The notes under the pieces were generated by a model, which saw nothing but the letters and a program-made list of their open reading frames with translations, did not search any database and was not told the DNA's origin. The translations under genes and the position numbers were made by a program. From positions 1 through 64,000 of the forward strand of contig JAPKHC010000015.1 in NCBI GenBank assembly GCA_026647215.1: a stretch of 64,000 bases of DNA, given 5' to 3'. The DNA comes from F1-120-MAGs118 sp013360535. Lineage in GTDB: Bacteria; Planctomycetota; UBA1135; GCA-002686595. This document shows positions 1-8,081 of this stretch, one piece after another (positions within the stretch are counted from its first letter, which is position 1; every line of letters begins with the position of its first letter).

Positions 1-411
1 GCGCTCGGCTTCGCGGTGCAGACCGGGCTCCTGGCCTCCTCGCCTGCGGAGGACTACGTGGCCACGAAGAAGGACGAGCCCGCGATCACGAAGAGCGAGC
101 CCGCTCCCGAGCCGACGAAGAAGCGCCGCTCGAAGAAGGAAGCTCCCGCGACCAGCGAGTGCAGCATCTGCCGCGCGCCCTTCACGCCGACGGAGGAGTT
201 CGCGAACGCCTGCGCCGAGTGCGCCAAGACGGCCGCGCAGGAGGAAGCGCCGAGCGAGCCCGAGCTGGAGCCGCAGGCCAAGCGCGCTCCTCGCGCGAGC
301 AAGAAGCGCCGTGGCGCGGTCACGCTCGAAGTCACGCAGGTCGAGGCGGAAGCAGCGGCGGACGCTGCGGAAGCGACGCTGGCCACGGACGCGGAAGCCC
401 CGAGCGCCTGA
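1..411 (+). CDS. Zinc-ribbon protein with charged low-complexity flanks, 5' end cut by window
   Basis: The reading frame is open from base 1, so the 5' end probably lies outside the window, although a GTG at 16 could be a start. The visible protein of about 136 residues is rich in Glu, Ala, Lys and Pro. Around residues 54-74 it holds one Cys4 cluster of the form CxxC-x13-CxxC (CSIC...CAEC), typical of a small zinc ribbon. A Lys/Arg patch (SKKRR) precedes an acidic, Ala-rich tail. No enzyme signature is visible. It ends 76 nt before the recombinase start, so it might be the last gene of a small operon or an accessory nucleic-acid-binding protein of the same element. Its function is not recognised. 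Confidence 0.55.
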   Translation, partial: ALGFAVQTGLLASSPAEDYVATKKDEPAITKSEPAPEPTKKRRSKKEAPATSECSICRAPFTPTEEFANACAECAKTAAQEEAPSEPELEPQAKRAPRASKKRRGAVTLEVTQVEAEAAADAAEATLATDAEAPSA

Positions 412-487
412 TCCAACGAGCGAGCTACGCGATCGTCGGGGCGGCAACTTCCCCCCGGCGGTCGCGGGGCTTCGCGGAGCGGACCCG

Positions 488-1669
488 ATGATCCTCTCGA
501 CGAGACTTGGGCGGGCGCTTGGCCCCGGCAAGCTGAAGAAGATCCAGCGCGGCCAAGGCGCGCCGATGTGGACGTTCTACTGGACGGACGCGAACGGGAC
601 GCGCAAGCAGCAAGCCATCTCGACTGACAAGCGCGTGGCCGAGATGCGCTCGAACGAGATCATCCGAGCGCGCGACATGGCGCTGCACGGGCTCGGCGCG
701 CTCAACGGCCAGACGCGGGACTTGGCCGAGGTCATCGACCAGTACCTCCAGGATCTCGCGACGCGAGCCAGCGCGACGCATGTGACCAACAGCCGTCAGG
801 CGCTCGCGAGGATGCTCGCTGAGCTGCCAACGCGCCGGGTGATGGATCTGCGCCCCCACGACGTCCTCCAAGTGCGAGCGCGCCTGCTCGGCTCCGGCCT
901 AGCCCCTCGCACCGTCAACATCCACGTCGATCGCCTCAAGGCTGCGCTCACGTGGGCAGCGGACGCCGAGCTGATCGCTGCCAACCCGATCCTCAAGCTC
1001 AAGAGCCTGCCAACGGGCGAGGCGCAGGCACGCAAGCTCCGCCGCGCCCTCTCGGAGGACGAGATCACTCGCTTCCTCGCAGCTGCCGAGGCCGACGATC
1101 GCACCAACGAGGCCCGTGGCCTGCTTGCGCATCGCGAGCCACAGGCTTCCTTCTGGCGCTTCCTGATCGAGACCGGCTGCCGCTACGGCGAGGCCCGCTG
1201 CCTCACTTGGGCCGACCTCGACCTCGATGCGAAGACGGCGTCTCTGCGCGCCGAGACGACCAAGGCCCGCAAAGCGCGCCACCTCCCGATCACGGCGCAC
1301 TTGGCCTCGTCCCTCGCCCTGCTGCGCTCCCGGCGCGTCGCAGCCCGTGGCCGCGCCCTGATGCCAGCCGAGGCCGTCTTCCTGAGCCCCGAGGGCCGCG
1401 ACCTCTGCGCCCCGACGAACAACGCCATGCGGGTCTTCGACCGCCTGCTCGAAGCCGCCGGGATCGAGCGCCAGGACGCCCACGGGCGCTCCCTCGACAT
1501 CCACGCCCTGCGCCACACCACCGCCTCCCGTCTCGCCCGCTCCGGCGCCCCGCTCGCGATCACGCAGCGCATCCTCGGGCACTCGGACCCCAAGCTCACC
1601 GCCCGCGTCTACACGCACCTTGGGGCGGAGGATCTGCGGGGAGCGGTCGAGCGGGCGGCGGGGCGGTAG
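488..1669 (+). CDS. Tyrosine recombinase / phage-type integrase
   Basis: This is a site-specific DNA recombinase of 393 residues. An N-terminal DNA-contact region is followed by a SAM-like core-binding domain at about 75-165 and a catalytic domain at about 185-390. All six catalytic positions are visible: R232 (TGCRYGEA), K259 (TTKARKARHLPI), H339 and R342 (HALRH), H365 (LGHSDP) and the nucleophile Y375 (RVYTH). The frame is open upstream to 311, but the ATG at 488 gives a normal family length and avoids a compositionally odd Arg-rich leader. It sits at the left of a region whose genes look accessory and whose GC is lower than the rest. It could be an integrative-element integrase or a chromosomal XerC/D-like enzyme; the extra insertion in the catalytic domain before R232 favours the element type. 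Confidence 0.9.
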   Translation: MILSTRLGRALGPGKLKKIQRGQGAPMWTFYWTDANGTRKQQAISTDKRVAEMRSNEIIRARDMALHGLGALNGQTRDLAEVIDQYLQDLATRASATHVTNSRQALARMLAELPTRRVMDLRPHDVLQVRARLLGSGLAPRTVNIHVDRLKAALTWAADAELIAANPILKLKSLPTGEAQARKLRRALSEDEITRFLAAAEADDRTNEARGLLAHREPQASFWRFLIETGCRYGEARCLTWADLDLDAKTASLRAETTKARKARHLPITAHLASSLALLRSRRVAARGRALMPAEAVFLSPEGRDLCAPTNNAMRVFDRLLEAAGIERQDAHGRSLDIHALRHTTASRLARSGAPLAITQRILGHSDPKLTARVYTHLGAEDLRGAVERAAGR

Positions 1670-1826
1670 GGGATGGGCCGAGGGCAAGCGCTCGCGCCCC
1701 TCGCCAGCTTCGGGGCCTTCGCTCTCCGCCAACTTTCGGGGTGTCCAAATCCGAAGGCTCCGGGTAGCCTCCGACTGTCGGCCCAAGCGCCCTTCGCGGT
1801 CGCACAGGGGCTGAAGAAAGTTCCCG

Positions 1827-1961
1827 ATGATGATTCCCTTCTCGCGTCCCGCTTCGGCCGGATTCCTATCAGGCCCCCTGCTCGCCGCCGCACTCCTCGG
1901 CGTCACGGCGAATTCCGCGAGCGCCCAGTACTGCGGCTGCTGCGAGGCTACCCGTGGGTAA
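1827..1961 (+). CDS. Orphan signal-peptide ORF (44 aa), small secreted peptide or gene remnant
   Basis: The ORF starts with two consecutive ATG codons (1827, 1830) and encodes a textbook export signal: a short polar start, a hydrophobic core (LLAAALLGV) and an AxA-type cleavage site (SASAQ). The predicted mature part is only about 11 residues, with three cysteines (YCGCC). A TAA stop follows at 1959-1961, seven bases before the ATG of the next secreted protein. It may be a real Cys-rich peptide, a leader peptide, or the surviving 5' end of a deleted secreted-protein gene. No homologue is recognised. Confidence 0.45.
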   Translation: MMIPFSRPASAGFLSGPLLAAALLGVTANSASAQYCGCCEATRG

Positions 1962-1968
1962 CGAAATC

Positions 1969-3279
1969 ATGATGCTCAACTCGATCGTCAAGCTGTTCGC
2001 TGCCCTAGCGGCCGCCGCGCTCACGGTCTCCCCAACTCGCGCGCAAAACCAGGCGCTTCGCCTTGACGGTAGCGGCGATGGCGTGGTGGTGCCCTCAACG
2101 CCTGCGCTGGACGTACAGGCCGCGTACACCTTCGAGGCGTGGGTCAAGTACGAGGGTGCCGCAGGATCACTATTGAGGAAAGACGGCTGGAATCAGTTGG
2201 CCTATGTGATGGGGGCCGGGTCCGCGGGAATCGGGGTGCTTCACAACTGGTGGCACAACTACCAGGCCGGCGCGGGTTGCGGCGTGGCCCCTGGAAGTGC
2301 TCTGGGTTCGTGGACCCACGTCGCAGCTACCTTCGACGGCACTAATTCGCGCATCTACCGCAACGGCCTGCTCACACAAACCTGTTCTCTTCCGCAGCCA
2401 TGGGTGGCTTCGACCTTTCCTCTGCATATTGGTTGGGACAACTCCGCGTACGGTGGCCCTGCGTACTTCCAAGGCTCGATAGACGAGGTGCGGATCTGGA
2501 ACGTCGCACGTTCTGCCTCTGAGATCCTTCAGACCGTCAACATCACGATCGACAACAACGTCGCGGGCAACTTTCCTGGGCTGGCTGCGTGCTGGAACTT
2601 CGATGGCAACGCGAGCGACTCTCGCTCCATGAGCGACGGATATACTCTCGGCGACGCGACCTACGTTTCGGCGCCCGACATCCCCGTCCTCGATTGCGAC
2701 GGAAACGGTGTTGTGGACGCGGTTGAGCTCGCGAGCGGCCTCGCGACCGACTGTAACTCCAACGGGGTCGTGGACACGTGTGACATCGCGTCCGGGCTGA
2801 GCGCTGACAGCAACGCGAACGGGTTGCCGGACGAGTGCGAGAACCTGATCAGCACCTACTGCACCGCCGGGACCTCGGTACACGGCTGCGTCGCCTCGAT
2901 CGCGGGCGTGGGCACGCCGAGCACGACCTCTGCATCGGGCTTCAACATCGTCGTCAGCAACGTCCCCGGCCAGCGCTACGGCACGATCTTCTACGGGTTC
3001 TATCCCGCGAACGTCCCTTGGGCTCCGAACAGCCCGAGTTACCGCTGCGTGTCGTTCCCGATCCAGCGCATGGGCAACTTGCCGACGCACGGGACGGCGA
3101 GCCAATGCAACGGCGACCTCACGATCGACTTCAACGCGTGGTACGCCGCGAACCCCGGCACGCTCGGAGCCCCCTTCGTGGCTGGCCAGGTGTTCTACAC
3201 GCAGGGCTGGTACCGCGATCCGGCGGCGCCGATGCAGACCAACTTGAGCAACGGGCTCCGTTTCACGCTCTGCAACTAG
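1969..3279 (+). CDS. Secreted LamG-domain protein with DxDxNG repeats and C-terminal Cys module
   Basis: A 436-aa exported protein. It has a signal peptide of about 25 residues ending in TRA|QNQ, a LamG/concanavalin-like beta-sandwich at about 27-235 (typical FEAWVKY and GSIDEVRIWN strands), and three Ca-binding-like DxDxNG segments at 241-291 (DCDGNGVVD, DCNSNGVVD). The C-terminal module at 295-436 begins STYCTAG and ends in FTLC. That module recurs in three other proteins of this window. The start was chosen at ATG 1969 because the earlier GTG at 1954 overlaps the preceding small ORF and would put charged residues in front of the signal. It is probably a surface or extracellular carbohydrate- or protein-binding protein, 11 nt from the next gene and likely co-transcribed with it. 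Confidence 0.85.
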   Translation: MMLNSIVKLFAALAAAALTVSPTRAQNQALRLDGSGDGVVVPSTPALDVQAAYTFEAWVKYEGAAGSLLRKDGWNQLAYVMGAGSAGIGVLHNWWHNYQAGAGCGVAPGSALGSWTHVAATFDGTNSRIYRNGLLTQTCSLPQPWVASTFPLHIGWDNSAYGGPAYFQGSIDEVRIWNVARSASEILQTVNITIDNNVAGNFPGLAACWNFDGNASDSRSMSDGYTLGDATYVSAPDIPVLDCDGNGVVDAVELASGLATDCNSNGVVDTCDIASGLSADSNANGLPDECENLISTYCTAGTSVHGCVASIAGVGTPSTTSASGFNIVVSNVPGQRYGTIFYGFYPANVPWAPNSPSYRCVSFPIQRMGNLPTHGTASQCNGDLTIDFNAWYAANPGTLGAPFVAGQVFYTQGWYRDPAAPMQTNLSNGLRFTLCN

Positions 3280-3290
3280 GGACGAAACTC

Positions 3291-4865
3291 ATGAGACTGT
3301 TCTCTGCGGCGTGGACGCTTGCGATCGGTTCCATGGCGATGTTCGGCTTCCAGCCCGAGCTAGCAGTGGCGCAGGGCGGGGCACTGGTAGTAGGAAGCAA
3401 TGCCATCGGGCAGTGCAACGTGCCGACGCCGCCGCCCGGACTCCACTACATCGACATCTCGGCGGGCGGCGATCACACCGTCGCATTGAGAAGTGATGGC
3501 AGTGTTGTGGCCTGGGGATACAACAGCAGCGGACAGTGCAACGTGGCGTCGCTCCCGGCTGGCTTGACCTACGTCGAGATCGACGCTGGCGGGTATCACA
3601 CGGTTGCGCTTCGCAGCGACGGAAGCGCGGTTGCGTGGGGAAACAACACGTACGGCCAGTGCAGTGTTCCGGCGCTCCCCAGCGGTGTTGTGTACGTCAC
3701 AATTGCTGCTGGAGAGAACCACACCGTGGCCTTGTGTAGCGACGGAAACGTCGTCGCTTGGGGATGGGACGTCAGCGGGCAATGTAACGTTCCCGCGCTC
3801 CCCAGCGGCGTCACCTACATTCAAGTTGCCGCGAGCTACAGACACAGCGCGGCCTGCCGGAGTGATGGCGCGGTCGTTGCGTGGGGCAACAACAGTAGCG
3901 GCCAGTGCAACGTGACGTCACTTCCAACCGGGCTGCTCTACGTCGAGGTTGCTGCAGGGTGGGACCATACGATCGCAAGGAGGAGCGACGGGGCGGTAGT
4001 TGCGTGGGGCAGCAACGTCAAGGGACAGTGCAATGTGCCGACGCTTCCGCCCAGCACGAGCTACGTCGGGATCGCCGCTGACAGCCAGAATTCTGCGGCT
4101 CGTCGAAGCGACGGGACGGCGGTTGTCTGGGGCTCCAACCTCTCGGGGCAGTGCAACTTGCCGACACTGGCGCCGGGGCTTTCATACGTTGCGTTGTCGT
4201 CCGGATATCAGCACACGGCGGCCCGTCACACTCGACGCTTCTACCGGGACTTGGATCAAGACGGCTATGGCAACTCCAGCGTGTCGCTCGTTGCGGAAGC
4301 CAGGCCGGTCGGGTACGTGCTGACGGGAGGGGACTGCGATGACACGCGTCCTAGCGTCTATCCCGGCGCCCCCGACGTCTGCGACGGCCTCGATAACGAC
4401 TGCAACGGGACCATCGATCCCGGCTTCATCTCGACCTACTGCACGGCGGGCACCACGGTGTTCGGCTGCGTTCCGAGCATCTCGGGCGAAGGCGCTCCCA
4501 GTTCGTCGAGTTCCAGCGGGTTCGACATCGTCGTGTCGAACGTCCCGGCGCAGCGTTACGGCCTGATCTTCTACGGCAGCTGGTCGATCCCGCAGCCGCA
4601 GCCGTGGGGGCTCGGCAGTTCCAGCTACCTCTGCATCTACCTGCCGACCGCTCGAACGGGCGTGCAGGACACCGGGGGCGTCGCAGGCACCTGCACGGGC
4701 GAGCTGCGCGTGGACTTCAACCAGTTCATGGCGAACAACCCAGCAGCGACCGGGTCACCGTTCCACGCGGGGCAAGTGCTGCACGCGCAGGGCTGGTTCC
4801 GAGATCCTGGCGCGGCCAAGCAGACCAACCTCAGCAACGCGCTCACGTTCACGCTCTGCAACTAG
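3291..4865 (+). CDS. Secreted RCC1-repeat / MopE-type metal-binding protein with C-terminal Cys module
   Basis: A 524-aa exported protein. A signal peptide at 1-28 (ELAVAQ) is followed by seven RCC1-like units of about 39 residues at 34-312, each with GQCNVP, a conserved HTVALRSDG-like strand and VVAWG, enough for a seven-bladed propeller. Next comes a MopE-type putative metal-binding segment at about 318-378 (GGDCDD, DVCDGLDNDCNG). The last 144 residues are the STYCTAG C-terminal module also found in the LamG protein just upstream. The ATG at 3291 follows the upstream stop by 11 nt. The frame is open further upstream inside the previous gene, but that is a composition artefact. Expected location is the cell surface or outside; ligand unknown. 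Confidence 0.87.
   Translation: MRLFSAAWTLAIGSMAMFGFQPELAVAQGGALVVGSNAIGQCNVPTPPPGLHYIDISAGGDHTVALRSDGSVVAWGYNSSGQCNVASLPAGLTYVEIDAGGYHTVALRSDGSAVAWGNNTYGQCSVPALPSGVVYVTIAAGENHTVALCSDGNVVAWGWDVSGQCNVPALPSGVTYIQVAASYRHSAACRSDGAVVAWGNNSSGQCNVTSLPTGLLYVEVAAGWDHTIARRSDGAVVAWGSNVKGQCNVPTLPPSTSYVGIAADSQNSAARRSDGTAVVWGSNLSGQCNLPTLAPGLSYVALSSGYQHTAARHTRRFYRDLDQDGYGNSSVSLVAEARPVGYVLTGGDCDDTRPSVYPGAPDVCDGLDNDCNGTIDPGFISTYCTAGTTVFGCVPSISGEGAPSSSSSSGFDIVVSNVPAQRYGLIFYGSWSIPQPQPWGLGSSSYLCIYLPTARTGVQDTGGVAGTCTGELRVDFNQFMANNPAATGSPFHAGQVLHAQGWFRDPGAAKQTNLSNALTFTLCN
3393..4229 (+). repeat. Seven tandem ~117-bp RCC1-coding units
   Basis: Seven in-frame units of roughly 117 bp encode the propeller blades of the RCC1 protein. 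Units 2 to 5 are most alike at both DNA and protein level; units 6 and 7 have diverged and have lost the HTVAL pattern. Such arrays change copy number by recombination. Confidence 0.75.
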
Positions 4866-4882
4866 CCAGGGACTGTAGACCT

Positions 4883-4915
4883 ACGCAGGCGTGCCGTCGG
4901 GCAATCCGCCTGCGT
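4883..4915 (+). terminator. Hairpin terminator after the RCC1 gene
   Basis: A perfect 9-bp inverted repeat (ACGCAGGCG / CGCCTGCGT) with a 15-nt loop lies 18 nt after the RCC1 stop codon. There is no U-tract. It probably separates the plus-strand pair from the convergent minus-strand cassette. Confidence 0.5.
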
Positions 4916-5077
4916 TACCGGTCCCAACGTGGGTTACGCTCGCGGGTGGCAGCGCCGAACTCATGATGAGTTGCAGGGTATTCACGAAGTCTAACTCTTT
5001 CTGGGCGGGTTCGACATCGGACAGGCAGCCTCCGACGAATTCCGGCCCGTAGGTGGTGTGTCATCGGGTTTAGACGG

Positions 5078-6415
5078 CTAACGCGTGAGAGATAGATGCA
5101 ACTCAGATTGTAGGTTTTGAATCTGCTCGACTGCAAGGAACTGTCGGTCGTCACGGTTGAGCCGCGCAATCGAAGTCAAGACAACTTCGTTCGTACGTTC
5201 GACTAGAAAGACCGCAACCTCGACGGAAGCCCCTCCGACAAGAAGCACTATCCCCGCCAACTTCGTGAAAAGGCCTTCAGGGGCGTAGAGTAGTGGCAGG
5301 CTGGCGGCTTCCAATGCTAGCGCGGTTGATTTCAGTTGCAGCATTCGATCAGAGGTGCCGCCGTGTCTCCACTTCCCCAAATGCACTGCGTAGTCTGTTG
5401 CCGAAACTGCAAACCCGACAAGAGGGAGACTCTTGCCTGCAACCTTGGCGACTCTCAAGAAGCGTGAGGCCACCGACAGCGCCCACTTTCGAGTGGCGAA
5501 ATACCGTAACGTGCTTGAAGCCGAAGCGCGCGCGGGAAGATTGTTGATCTGCATTGAAGCCGCCACCGCGCTTCGACTGCTGAGTGGAGTTTTTACAATT
5601 CCTAATGCGCGCAGCCGCTCCGGAGCTTCTCTCGCAAGCCGCTCGACCGCCGCATTCCACATTCTACCGATGGACACGCGGGCGCGTACTCCTAGTTCTG
5701 ATCGAGTAGGCAGTGGACTGCCGTCGGGGCATGCATGCAGGACACGGGTCTCGATGGCGCGAATTTCGGCCCATGTTTCGGGCCTGACGGCAGCTCGGTT
5801 CTTGGCCGCGCCGCGCCTTAGCTTCTCCAGACGCTCCATGAGCATGTCATGACTCTCACGTGTCGTGAAGATCATTTGGTCGGCATACCGAGGCTCTGAC
5901 AGCGCCTTGAGGGACTGGCGGTAGCCGAGCTTACATTGGTACTTTCCGACCGGCGTGCCGGACCGAGATACTTCAATGACGTCGGCAGGCGAGTGAACGG
6001 CACCCTCAGCATGTGTTAGAATGCCACGACGCGGAGCGTCCGACGCCTTCAGGCCCTTGTTCAAACAGCCCACCAGGATTGTTTCGAGCTCGGTTCCCAT
6101 GACGCTAGTGAGTCGGACATCGCAGTAAGGGCTGAAGTGACGGTACTTCAGCAGAGCGCTCTCCCGCACCCTCAGTATTCTTCGGGCAATCGTCCCAGGG
6201 TAGCGCATCTGAAGCGTCTTCGACCACCTCCATGGATCGCGCGGGACTAGTCGGCGCGGAGTCACAAGTGACGGCACAGTCGGTCCCGTCTGTGTGCTCT
6301 GGGCTGTCGGCAATTGCAATGTCAAAGTCGAGCCCCTCGCTGAGATTGCGGCGATTAGAAGCGTCGCACAAATCGAGAGCGCACGTACATGATATCGCAT
6401 CGCTTGGGTCCTCAT
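5078..6415 (-). CDS. Exported/membrane protein of unknown function with a nuclease-like motif
   Basis: A 445-aa protein, last gene of a four-gene minus-strand cassette and 9 nt from its upstream neighbour. An N-terminal signal (ICATLLIAAISARG) implies export. The central part (about 130-185) contains HSPADVIE...KYQCKLG, which resembles the D...(D/E/Q)xK pattern of PD-(D/E)xK nuclease-fold proteins; this is pattern resemblance only. The C-terminal third is hydrophobic, with candidate membrane segments near SLPLVGFAVSATDYAV and LAGIVLLVGGASVEVAVFLV, then a charged tail. GC and codon use are clearly less GC-biased than in the rest of the window, suggesting recent acquisition. No family is recognised. 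It could be an effector with a C-terminal membrane-inserting region, or a structural envelope protein. Confidence 0.7.
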   Translation of the reverse strand: MRTQAMRYHVRALSICATLLIAAISARGSTLTLQLPTAQSTQTGPTVPSLVTPRRLVPRDPWRWSKTLQMRYPGTIARRILRVRESALLKYRHFSPYCDVRLTSVMGTELETILVGCLNKGLKASDAPRRGILTHAEGAVHSPADVIEVSRSGTPVGKYQCKLGYRQSLKALSEPRYADQMIFTTRESHDMLMERLEKLRRGAAKNRAAVRPETWAEIRAIETRVLHACPDGSPLPTRSELGVRARVSIGRMWNAAVERLAREAPERLRALGIVKTPLSSRSAVAASMQINNLPARASASSTLRYFATRKWALSVASRFLRVAKVAGKSLPLVGFAVSATDYAVHLGKWRHGGTSDRMLQLKSTALALEAASLPLLYAPEGLFTKLAGIVLLVGGASVEVAVFLVERTNEVVLTSIARLNRDDRQFLAVEQIQNLQSELHLSLTR

Positions 6416-6424
6416 CTGCTCGGA

Positions 6425-7264
6425 CTAGAACCTCGAAGGCAGCACTGGAGTTGATCTGAGTTGACGGAACGCGGCCGAACGACGTTCCTCTGGATTCGTG
6501 AGCTGTCTTGTTCGTTCGTCCAATGTGACCGCGTGCAAGGTCGCTACAGCTGGATGCAAATCCGCCATCCTGATGGCGCCAATGCGCTCTGGCCAATCAT
6601 CCGAGGTGGCCGCCACGTAGACCTCCGCAAGTGCCCAGCGGTTGTACGAAAGCCATTGGGCTCTTTGCGCGGCGTTCATCACTTCTGCGATCGACTCGCG
6701 CAGCTGGCCGATCATGGGCGCCCCAGATCCGTCCGTGGCGATATCTAGTTCAACAAGATCGGACTCATCTAATGCGGCATCGAAAAGCGCAATCTCTTCG
6801 AGCAATTGCTGGATCGGCCCCGAGATGCCGTCGTCGGCGGGACGATAGCCGAGATCCTTGTTCGGATCAGTGTGAGCAGCAATCCGCGCCTTTATCGTCG
6901 TCAGTTGTGCCGCTGCGGCGTCGAACAAACGTCGGAGTATTCCGTCGAGGGCCGCGGCCGCTGCTGCGACAGTGTCCGCATCGATATCGCCGATGAGGGC
7001 GCTAGAGCCCAAAAAGAACTGAATCGCAGCAGCGGAATCTCCATCGAGAAGGCTGGAGATCTGCTCACGCGTGGCACTCCATTCGGCCGAGTGTGAGGGC
7101 GAGGAGAGGCTCTCGGCTTGGTTGGCCAGGTTGGTGGTAGCTTCTCGGATGATCTGATTGGCGCGATGGCTAAGTCGTGACATGGCCGCGGCCAAATCTG
7201 CCACGTCGGTCGTTGATCGACAACTGGCAGAGACCGAGTCTAGTTGGACCAGAAGGGCCTCCAA
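6425..7264 (-). CDS. Hypothetical helical protein with TTG start
   Basis: A 279-aa protein, predicted almost entirely helical and Ala-rich with no signal peptide, sitting between genes that all carry export signals. The only available start is TTG at 7264, five nt after the stop of the preceding lipoprotein gene. The same frame remains open a little further upstream and reads WRAEELEALL, which looks like continuous coding helix. So the gene may be the downstream part of one longer lipoprotein whose frame is interrupted. Motifs such as SYNRWALAEVY are seen, but no known domain is recognised. It is part of the low-GC cassette and presumably translated by coupling. Confidence 0.6.
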   Translation of the reverse strand: MEALLVQLDSVSASCRSTTDVADLAAAMSRLSHRANQIIREATTNLANQAESLSSPSHSAEWSATREQISSLLDGDSAAAIQFFLGSSALIGDIDADTVAAAAAALDGILRRLFDAAAAQLTTIKARIAAHTDPNKDLGYRPADDGISGPIQQLLEEIALFDAALDESDLVELDIATDGSGAPMIGQLRESIAEVMNAAQRAQWLSYNRWALAEVYVAATSDDWPERIGAIRMADLHPAVATLHAVTLDERTRQLTNPEERRSAAFRQLRSTPVLPSRF

Positions 7265-7268
7265 TTCC

Positions 7269-7538
7269 TCAGCTCTCCAGGACTATGGTGATCAGTTCGG
7301 GCGCTTGGGACGGAGCCCGGTTCAAGTCAGCGAGGAGTGCCGTCAGCGCGATGCCCGCAGACTTCGGGTCTTCGTCTGCGCGGGCGCCAAAGGCCAAGTC
7401 GATGAGTTGCGCGTGATCAGTATCCTGAGGGGCTCTGTCCTCAATTGTGGCACGTTCTGTTTGGCGTGCAGTTCGGCAGGACGGCAATGCACCTATAGCG
7501 GCGAGTACTACTAGCAGGGTCCACGTTTGGATGCGCAT
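7269..7538 (-). CDS. Small predicted lipoprotein (89 aa)
   Basis: An N-terminal hydrophobic stretch is followed by the lipobox ALPSC at about residue 21, so the mature protein would be a short acylated peptide of about 69 residues. The mature part (LIDLAFGARADEDP, IALTALLADLN) is helical and ends abruptly at ITIVLES. The start ATG lies 6 nt after the stop of the upstream lipoprotein gene; the next gene begins 4 nt after this stop in another frame. It may be a complete small lipoprotein or the N-terminal half of a split gene (see the following helical protein). Function unknown. Confidence 0.6.
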   Translation of the reverse strand: MRIQTWTLLVVLAAIGALPSCRTARQTERATIEDRAPQDTDHAQLIDLAFGARADEDPKSAGIALTALLADLNRAPSQAPELITIVLES

Positions 7539-7544
7539 GCTTCC

Positions 7545-8081
7545 TCACTTCTTCTCCGAATCCGCCTCAATGCGCTTGAAGTCAAACGTCACCGCTCTGT
7601 CCTGGGAGTCGTGCTTGCCGAGGGACTCGAAGATTCGCCCCTTGAAGTTCTCAGCCGAAAGTTCAACCACCTGGACAACGTCTTCGTCGGGGGAGAGGTA
7701 GTCTTGATCGCGCAAGTACAGAGCGTATGAGGCGCCAGCGGACACCCGGAATCGGTTCTGTTCCTCCCGAGGAAACTCGACTTCCCAACCGCACTGCACG
7801 GTGGACGATGCCACTTCGGAGCCGTTTTCGTGGAGGACGACGTAGAGATCCGGTGGATCGTCGCCGTTCCGGTGTCGCGACGCGGGTGGTATCTGCACGC
7901 GGGTTAGGTAGTACTCGTCGACCTGATTGGTTGCGCCCGTTGCGCCTTCCGCGGCTGAAGCGGTGACGCCTTTTGCGCCGCCCCCACCGCAGCCCTGCAG
8001 GAGCACCACCAGCACGACCGCGACGCCGAGGCACACCCGAGCCCTGGCGGTAAGTCTTGATCTCTGCGGGCCACCGAGCAT
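7545..8081 (-). CDS. Lipoprotein with possible C2-like beta-sandwich domain
   Basis: A 178-aa protein and first gene of the minus-strand cassette. A strong signal (VAVVLVVLLQGC) ends in a lipobox followed by a Gly linker. The mature domain, about 55-165, alternates strands with the order YYLTRVQIPP, DLYVVL, YALYLRDQDYLSPDED and VVQVVEL. The DLYV-strand and D-x-D / DED loops resemble Ca-binding loops of C2-like domains, an inference from pattern only. It would sit at the membrane surface. Codon use is less GC-biased than the flanking chromosome. The operon promoter should lie in the gene-free stretch upstream (8082 onward). Confidence 0.7.
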   Translation of the reverse strand: MLGGPQRSRLTARARVCLGVAVVLVVLLQGCGGGGAKGVTASAAEGATGATNQVDEYYLTRVQIPPASRHRNGDDPPDLYVVLHENGSEVASSTVQCGWEVEFPREEQNRFRVSAGASYALYLRDQDYLSPDEDVVQVVELSAENFKGRIFESLGKHDSQDRAVTFDFKRIEADSEKK

